10,268 nt of DNA from Spirochaetaceae bacterium (GTDB lineage: Bacteria; Spirochaetota; Spirochaetia; Treponematales; Treponemataceae): positions 1 to 10,268 of the forward strand of contig JAITWB010000125.1 of the NCBI GenBank assembly GCA_031285525.1, read 5' to 3'. The translations under genes and the position numbers were made by a program. Shown one piece after another: positions 6,760-10,268 of the stretch. How positions within the stretch are numbered: position 1 is the stretch's first letter; each line of letters opens with the position of its first letter. The notes below the pieces were generated by a model that did not search any database, was not told the origin of the DNA, and worked only from the letters and a program-made list of their open reading frames with translations.

Positions 6760-6783
6760 TTTACTCGGTTATAACCGAGTAAA
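6760..6783. promoter_or_regulatory. Perfect 24-bp palindrome, probable operator
   Basis: An uninterrupted palindrome centred at 6771.5, with core ACTCGGTTATAACCGAGT, lies in the divergent ATPase/hicBA spacer. Its edge is 3 bp upstream of the ATPase -35. As RNA it would be a stem without a loop, so a dimeric DNA-binding protein site fits better than a terminator. The binding protein is unknown. Confidence 0.62.
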
Positions 6784-6802
6784 ATCAATTGTTTTGTATT
6801 TT

Positions 6803-6822
6803 TATTAGGTTATAACCTGATA
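6803..6822. promoter_or_regulatory. Second palindrome sharing the GGTTATAACC core
   Basis: A 20-bp palindrome with one mismatched pair (core AGGTTATAACCT at 6807-6818) is centred at 6812.5. That is 41 bp, about four helical turns, from the first palindrome. Both share GGTTATAACC, which suggests two sites for one regulator bound on the same face of the DNA. Confidence 0.55.
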
Positions 6823-6892
6823 TATTTTGACTAATACCTTTTTAGGGTCATTTTTTACCATCTTATTTATAAAGGCAATAATGAAAAAGTCC

Positions 6893-6921
6893 CTTACAAA
6901 AGGGCAAAACTTTGTTATACT
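6893..6921 (+). promoter_or_regulatory. hicBA promoter with extended -10
   Basis: CTTACA (6893-6898) is followed by 17 bp and TATACT (6916-6921), preceded by TG at 6913-6914, giving an extended -10 (TGnTATACT). Transcription would start near 6928, leaving a 14-nt leader with AGAGG before the hicB ATG. Confidence 0.62.
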
Positions 6922-6930
6922 GTAACAGTA
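6918..6930. promoter_or_regulatory. 13-bp palindrome over the hicBA start point
   Basis: TACTGT-A-ACAGTA is a perfect odd-length palindrome overlapping the -10 and the predicted start site. It is well placed to be an autoregulatory operator. However, this HicB has no visible DNA-binding domain, and short palindromes of this size arise by chance. Confidence 0.35.
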
Positions 6931-6941
6931 AGAGGTACGTC

Positions 6942-7139
6942 ATGGAATTGGAATATACGTATTGGCAGGACGGAGACTTTTTTGTAGGCTTTCTGAATAG
7001 TTATCCGGAAGATTCTACACAGGGATACTCGTTATCAGAATTGGAGGAGGCTCTCATCGATGTGTACGAAATAAGGCAGGAAGAAGAAAAACATCTCGCC
7101 ATGATTCGTAAAACCGGGAGGGTTCTCATACCGGTATGA
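6942..7139 (+). CDS. hicB: HicB-family antitoxin, short form (65 aa)
   Basis: The protein starts MELEYTYWQDGDFFVGFLNS and continues with YPEDSTQGYSLSELEEALID. This is the partial RNase H-like HicB fold, and the W-x-D-G-x-F-x-V-G-F and TQG-x-S-L-x-E-L-E-E positions are characteristic. It would bind and block HicA. It lacks the C-terminal helix-turn-helix or ribbon-helix-helix domain of longer HicB proteins, ending soon after a helical segment at RKTGRVLIPV. Start: ATG 6942, because AGAGG (6931-6935) is 6 nt upstream; an earlier in-frame start at 6912 falls upstream of the promoter's start point. Antitoxin precedes toxin, the reverse of classical hicAB. The stop overlaps the hicA start by 4 bp (ATGA). 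Confidence 0.85.
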   Translation: MELEYTYWQDGDFFVGFLNSYPEDSTQGYSLSELEEALIDVYEIRQEEEKHLAMIRKTGRVLIPV

Positions 7140-7312
7140 AAAGAGAGAAAGTACTTGAAAAAATAGCTGCATCTGGGGCTGTTTTTGTTCGACATGGGAA
7201 AAAACATGATATTTATGAGAATCCTCGAACTCATGAATATACTCAGGTACCAAGACACCCTGATGTAAATGAGTATACGGCCAAAGATATTATCAAGAAA
7301 ATGTCAAAATGA
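7136..7312 (+). CDS. hicA: HicA-family mRNA interferase toxin (58 aa)
   Basis: Translating from ATG 7136 gives 58 residues beginning MKREKVLEKIAASGAVFVRH and containing GKKHDIYENP and VPRHPDVNEYTAKDIIKKM. This is the compact dsRBD-like HicA fold. The histidine in GKKHDIY (His24) is the expected catalytic residue, and VPRH with the N-E-x-x-A-x-x-I-I-K end is conserved in the family. HicA cleaves mRNA and tmRNA independently of the ribosome and is neutralised by HicB. The 4-bp ATGA overlap with hicB implies coupled translation. All the family positions I can recognise are intact, so I expect an active toxin. Confidence 0.87.
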   Translation: MKREKVLEKIAASGAVFVRHGKKHDIYENPRTHEYTQVPRHPDVNEYTAKDIIKKMSK

Positions 7313-7365
7313 ATATTTTTTAATTCCCACCCCTTCCTACAAAGGCTTTAGATGAGAATTATCCA

Positions 7366-7392
7366 GATGATGCAACGGTTATCTGGTGGTTC
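7366..7392. repeat. Diverged copy of the dnaE 3' end (direct repeat, distal copy)
   Basis: These 27 bp match 23 of 27 bases of 8392-8418 inside dnaE, in the same orientation. Within them, 7375-7392 matches 8401-8418 at 17 of 18. On the minus strand the surrounding frame reads KNHQITVASSG and then a stop, against ANHQMTVSSSE in DnaE, so coding similarity is visible too. The rest of 7313-7450 shows no gene or strong hairpin. It may be a remnant of the dnaE tail or an attachment-type repeat. Confidence 0.5.
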
Positions 7393-7450
7393 TTTTCTCG
7401 ATTCCGGTCATTTTATCGCTAGAACATTTCGTTATTCCTGAATAGTTTAC

Positions 7451-7573
7451 CTAAAAAGGTATATCATATGGGAGATCGTTATCCCCGATATCTATAATAT
7501 TATATTTAAACAATTCTTCAGCTTGTTTTATCGTTCGGATAACGACCAAGGTACCGTCTGTATTTACTGCCAT
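7451..7573 (-). CDS. Small hypothetical protein (40 aa)
   Basis: The ORF runs from ATG 7573 to TAG 7451 and gives MAVNTDGTLVVIRTIKQAEE followed by LFKYNIIDIGDNDLPYDIPF. AAGGAG (7581-7586) lies 7 nt before the ATG, a strong reason to believe it is translated. The product has a short beta/alpha-like start and an acidic C-terminus. I recognise no family. It follows the 59-residue gene by 34 bp on the same strand and may be the third gene of the PIN cassette. Confidence 0.5.
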   Translation of the reverse strand: MAVNTDGTLVVIRTIKQAEELFKYNIIDIGDNDLPYDIPF

Positions 7574-7607
7574 TTTGAATCTCCTTTTTCACAATAACTT
7601 GTAGTTG

Positions 7608-7787
7608 TTAGCCTTTATGGTTTTTCAACTTCCGTTCTACGACATATTTCTGAAATTCTTGTGCCCCTTCATGATAGAATACAGTCCTTTCTTCAAAGGA
7701 CATATCTTTTGTGAGTTCATAATGATATTCTCTGATTTTGTGAATATCCTCTACCGTAAAATCAGGGCTGATTTCTGGTTTATTCAT
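7608..7787 (-). CDS. Small acidic helical protein, putative partner of the PIN toxin (59 aa)
   Basis: The product begins MNKPEISPDFTVEDIHKIRE and continues with YHYELTKDMSFEERTVFYHE and a basic C-terminus. It resembles small uncharacterised proteins I recall next to PIN-domain genes, with a D-F-T-x-E-D-I-H-K-I-R-E-Y signature and an M-x-x-E-E-R turn. Start: ATG 7787 was chosen because GGAG (7797-7800) is 9 nt upstream; the in-frame ATG at 7796 directly abuts the GGAG. It begins 1 bp after the PIN gene stop, so the two are translationally coupled. By position it could be the antitoxin of a toxin-first type II module. No DNA-binding motif is evident. Function unproven. Confidence 0.72.
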   Translation of the reverse strand: MNKPEISPDFTVEDIHKIREYHYELTKDMSFEERTVFYHEGAQEFQKYVVERKLKNHKG

Positions 7788-7788
7788 A

Positions 7789-8265
7789 TTAGTCATCTCC
7801 TTTTAAGAGCATTGTTGGTGAGTAAATATCAATTGATTTGTAATGGTTAGATAGAATTATTGCACGTACCCCGTTAATTGTTTTGATATTTACCAAGTGC
7901 TTGAAGTTCCAGGAAACAATAATATCGCAGTTGTTTATAATTGCGGATGCAATATGGGTACTGTCATCAATACTTTTAGGCGTTAAAATCCCATGGCGAA
8001 TTATTTCCTGTGCCAAATCATCAGTTTCCTTATTGATAGCAAAAACTTCCAAATCTGCTTCGCTAAGATAATCAACCATTATGGAACGCTTAGGTTCGGC
8101 ACAGTTCATCAGTTCTTTTGTTGTCACTTCGGATATTACCGCTTGATATTCACCTGCTTTTATTTCTTCCCAGAGAGCTAAGGTGTCATTCATTTTGTCC
8201 GGTGCATCCAACTGATGAAGATAGCTTATTACAGATGTATCCAAATAGATTTTAAGTTTTCTCAC
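7789..8265 (-). CDS. PIN-domain ribonuclease, VapC-like putative toxin (158 aa)
   Basis: The N-terminus KIYLDTSVISYL carries the first PIN acid (Asp9). VTTKEL (47-52, Glu51) follows, and the C-terminal half has SIDDSTHIASAIINNCDIIV (98-117) with Asp100/101 and Asp114, then SWNFKHL. This matches the acidic metal-binding set of PIN nucleases. Role: a metal-dependent RNase, in VapC-type modules cutting tRNA or rRNA; the specific target is unknown. Start: GTG 8265 was chosen because GGAAGGA ends 6 nt upstream. ATG 8271 abuts that site, and an earlier in-frame codon at 8298 overlaps the predicted -10. No VapB-like antitoxin precedes it; the coupled 59-residue gene downstream is the candidate partner. 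It lies 65 bp from the dnaE stop. Confidence 0.82.
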   Translation of the reverse strand: MRKLKIYLDTSVISYLHQLDAPDKMNDTLALWEEIKAGEYQAVISEVTTKELMNCAEPKRSIMVDYLSEADLEVFAINKETDDLAQEIIRHGILTPKSIDDSTHIASAIINNCDIIVSWNFKHLVNIKTINGVRAIILSNHYKSIDIYSPTMLLKGDD

Positions 8266-8298
8266 TTTCATTCCTTCCAAATGCACTCTATTAAACAA

Positions 8299-8327
8299 AT
8301 TTTACACCCTTTTAACAAATAACACAA
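8299..8327 (-). promoter_or_regulatory. Putative promoter of the PIN cassette
   Basis: The minus strand reads TTGTGT (8322-8327), 17 bp, TAAAAT (8299-8304). The -10 is 5/6 and the -35 only 3/6. It lies just after the dnaE stop and would give a leader of about 25 nt. Read-through from dnaE is also possible, since no terminator hairpin is visible in 8266-8330. Confidence 0.38.
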
Positions 8328-8330
8328 CCC

Positions 8331-10268
8331 TCATTCCCTCCAGACACTCTCCACCACAGACACCCCGGAGATGTTCTCGATGAGGTCCTCCGATGAGGAT
8401 ACGGTCATCTGGTGGTTCGCCTTTATGGTTTTATCCCCCTGTGCGGTGTCTATGTGAAAAAAGACGCTGCAATTGCCCGAAGATTCAAACAACATATCAC
8501 GGAGACGGCTCAAGTCCCGCTCTTCGGTGAAGCCGGGAAGCATTCGGATGTGGATTTCCTTGATGGACTTCTCCTGTAATTCATCGGGGTTGATGAGCGC
8601 ATCGACGATAAAGCTGGGGGTTTCCCGGGATGTGTCGATTTTTCCGGTGAGTCCCCACACGGAATCGTCCTTTATGTTGTCCCGCTGTTTCTCCCAGAGG
8701 TCGGGAAAGAAGACCAGATCGATGGAGCCGTTAAAATCTTCGATAGAACCGAAGGCCATGGCCTTTCCTTTTTTGGTAACGAAGGGACGCAGGGCTTTTA
8801 TCATTCCCACTATTGTGTAGGGTTTTTCCTTCTGCGCCCGTTCGGGGTACCGCAGGTCTATGGTGGATGAGCGTTCGCAGGCGGTTCGGTAATTGTCTAA
8901 CGGGTGACCGGAGATGTAAAAACCGATGAGTTCCTTTTCGATACGGAGTTTTTCTGAACCCGCCCAATCTGGCGCTTCTTCAAACCGGAATTCGGCGAAT
9001 TCCTCTTCTCCTACGTCCTCAAAGAGGCTCACCTGACCGAACATGGCGCCCTCTTTTTTGTGCTGCGCGTACTCCACCGCGCGTTCGAGGTTGTTGATAA
9101 GGGTTGAGCGGAATTGTCCCAATTTATCGAAGCTTCCTGTCTGAATGAGTACTTCCAGGGCTTTCTTGTTTACCGTCCGCAGTTCTACCCGGTCGAGGAA
9201 ATTCATGAAACTGGTATAGGAACCCTTGGCGTTCCGCTGGTTTACGATCTCATCGGCGGCGGCTTCTCCGAGACCCTTTATTCCCATGAGTCCGTAGACG
9301 ATTCTGCCATCGACAACGTCGAAGAGCTTGTCCGAGCGGTTGATGTCCGGAGGATCGATGGGGATACCCATCTTTCTGCCTTCGGCGATGTATTCCGGGA
9401 GCTTGTCAACGCTGGAGATTTCGTTGGTAAGGTTGGCTGCGATAAATTCAGCAGGGAAGTTTGCCTTGAGGAAGGCGGTGCGGTAGGCGACGATGGAGTA
9501 GGCCGCGGCGTGGCTCTTGTTGAAGCCGTAGCCTGCAAAGGGGATCAGGATTTCGAAAATGCGGTCCGCATCGGCGGCGGCAAAGCCCCGTTCTACGGCG
9601 CCTTTGATGAATTTGTCTTTTTCCTCGATCATGACTTCGACTTTCTTCTTACCCATGGCGCGGCGCAGCAAGTCCGCCTGTCCCAGGCTGTATCCGGCGA
9701 TGCGCTGGGCGACCTGCATAACCTGTTCCTGATAGACGATAACACCGTAAGTTTCTTCAAGTATGTCTTTGAGACAGGGATCGGGGTAGCTTATTTTTGA
9801 ATTGTCGAATTTCGACTCGATGAACTGATCGATGAACGCCATGGGACCGGGACGGTAGAGGGCGTTCAATGCTATGAGGTCTTCGATCTTCCCCGGTTTC
9901 GCCCGTTTGAGGATGTTCTGCATTCCCTGGCTTTCAAACTGGAATACTGCGGCGCTCTTTCCTTCGCCGAGCATGGCGTAGGTAGCGGGGTCGGTTTCGC
10001 TTACCTGTTCCGCATCGAAGTGGGCGAATTCTCCTCCCTTCCGCTTGCGGATGAGGTTTTGGGCGTATTTGATCAGGGTGAGGGTTTTGAGTCCCAGGAA
10101 GTCCATCTTGACCAGGCCGCAGTCTTCGATGAGGTCCATGGTAAACTGGGTGGCGGTCTTTCCGGTTTTCTGATCTTTGTAGAGGGGGACGTATTCGGTG
10201 AGTTCGTGCTGCCCAATGACGATGCCCGATGCGTGGATGCTGGTGTTGCGATTGGTGTTTTCCAGGAT
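8331..10268 (-). CDS. dnaE: DNA polymerase III subunit alpha, C-terminal part (5' end outside window)
   Basis: The frame is open to the right edge and gives 645 residues ending SVWRE. It begins with the palm region (NTSIHASGIVIGQ) and GLVKMDFLGLKTLT, where Asp56 of this fragment is the third catalytic aspartate (E. coli Asp555). FQFESQGM and ALYRPGPM and the finger-domain YGFNKSHAAAYSIVAYRTAF follow, then a helix-hairpin-helix region with GIKGLGEAAADEI. An OB-fold with YTIVGMIKALRPFVTKKGKA and a short C-terminal domain complete it. From Asp56 to the end is about 590 residues, close to the E. coli distance, so a normal-length DnaE of roughly 1,150 residues is expected. It is the replicative polymerase subunit. 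The first ATG in the window frame (10139) is internal. Its 3' end is partly duplicated at 7366-7392. Confidence 0.97.
   Translation of the reverse strand: MLENTNRNTSIHASGIVIGQHELTEYVPLYKDQKTGKTATQFTMDLIEDCGLVKMDFLGLKTLTLIKYAQNLIRKRKGGEFAHFDAEQVSETDPATYAMLGEGKSAAVFQFESQGMQNILKRAKPGKIEDLIALNALYRPGPMAFIDQFIESKFDNSKISYPDPCLKDILEETYGVIVYQEQVMQVAQRIAGYSLGQADLLRRAMGKKKVEVMIEEKDKFIKGAVERGFAAADADRIFEILIPFAGYGFNKSHAAAYSIVAYRTAFLKANFPAEFIAANLTNEISSVDKLPEYIAEGRKMGIPIDPPDINRSDKLFDVVDGRIVYGLMGIKGLGEAAADEIVNQRNAKGSYTSFMNFLDRVELRTVNKKALEVLIQTGSFDKLGQFRSTLINNLERAVEYAQHKKEGAMFGQVSLFEDVGEEEFAEFRFEEAPDWAGSEKLRIEKELIGFYISGHPLDNYRTACERSSTIDLRYPERAQKEKPYTIVGMIKALRPFVTKKGKAMAFGSIEDFNGSIDLVFFPDLWEKQRDNIKDDSVWGLTGKIDTSRETPSFIVDALINPDELQEKSIKEIHIRMLPGFTEERDLSRLRDMLFESSGNCSVFFHIDTAQGDKTIKANHQMTVSSSEDLIENISGVSVVESVWRE
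8392..8418. repeat. dnaE-internal copy of the 27-bp imperfect direct repeat
   Basis: This stretch near the dnaE 3' end, coding for NHQMTVSSSE on the minus strand, is repeated in direct orientation at 7366-7392 with 23 of 27 identical bases. The two copies start 1,026 bp apart and enclose the PIN cassette. Confidence 0.5.

Noticed and set aside
6891..6904. CCCTT-ACAA-AAGGG inverted repeat over the hicBA -35
   Set aside because: Five-base arms only; too short to distinguish from chance, although its position is suggestive.
7001..7258. Minus-strand open frames across hicBA (85 and 72 residues)
   Set aside because: They lie opposite two genes with clear family matches and have no domain resemblance of their own.
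6834..7462. Perfect 13-bp inverted repeat (ATACCTTTTTAGG at 6834-6846 and its complement at 7450-7462) flanking hicBA
   Set aside because: In an AT-rich 10-kb window one such 13-mer pair is expected by chance, no target duplication is seen, and the right copy overlaps the end of the 40-residue gene.
9114..9800. 228-residue plus-strand open frame opposite dnaE
   Set aside because: Antisense to the conserved DnaE coding region, with no family resemblance; a codon-bias shadow.
1..10268. CRISPR arrays, tRNA or rRNA genes, insertion sequence ends
   Set aside because: Nothing resembling regularly spaced repeats, tRNA cloverleaf signatures, rRNA or a transposase was seen on either strand.

Overview
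The window looks like chromosomal DNA of an anaerobic or facultatively anaerobic bacterium, most likely a spirochaete of the Treponema/Spirochaeta type. That placement rests on the overall look of the DnaE, NrdD and YggT proteins and on gene content. No rRNA or other decisive marker is present, so it is tentative. Almost everything is on the minus strand; only the hflX fragment at the left edge and a small hicBA module are on the plus strand.

Left part (1-3730), housekeeping and anaerobic DNA precursor synthesis. The C-terminal end of the GTPase HflX (+) converges through a 12-bp-stem hairpin on an anaerobic ribonucleotide reductase cluster (-). In transcription order the cluster is nrdG (radical SAM activase), nrdD (catalytic subunit) and a separate 64-residue gene. 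NrdD has the ATP cone, the active-site cysteines and a Zn-ribbon, but stops before the C-terminal glycyl-radical segment. That segment (RRITGYLVG...RVKH) is encoded by the separate small gene, 16 bp downstream, in another frame and with its own strong Shine-Dalgarno. The reductase is therefore split into two polypeptides, and the radical glycine sits on the small one. nrdD has a near-consensus promoter overlapped by two inverted NrdR-box-like sites 30 bp apart.

Middle (3734-5428): a D12-class adenine DNA methyltransferase directly abuts a two-domain YggT membrane protein, and the two probably form an operon.

Right-middle (5471-8330), an AT-richer accessory patch between yggT and dnaE. It holds a DUF4143 AAA+ ATPase with a consensus promoter and an apparently leaderless start. 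Divergent from it is a hicB-hicA toxin-antitoxin pair, and the space between them carries two palindromes sharing the core GGTTATAACC. A minus-strand cassette follows: a PIN-domain protein, a 59-residue protein and a 40-residue protein, the last two and hicA being easy to miss because of their size. A 27-bp imperfect direct repeat of the dnaE 3' end lies on the far side of this cassette, which suggests insertion at, or duplication of, the end of dnaE.

Right edge (8331-10268): the C-terminal 645 codons of dnaE, the replicative polymerase alpha subunit, running off the window.

Promoters are called by eye from -35/-10 hexamers. Two of them (nrdG and the ATPase) place the -10 exactly 9 bp before the start codon with no Shine-Dalgarno, which suggests leaderless mRNAs. 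No gene-free stretch exceeds 300 bases.
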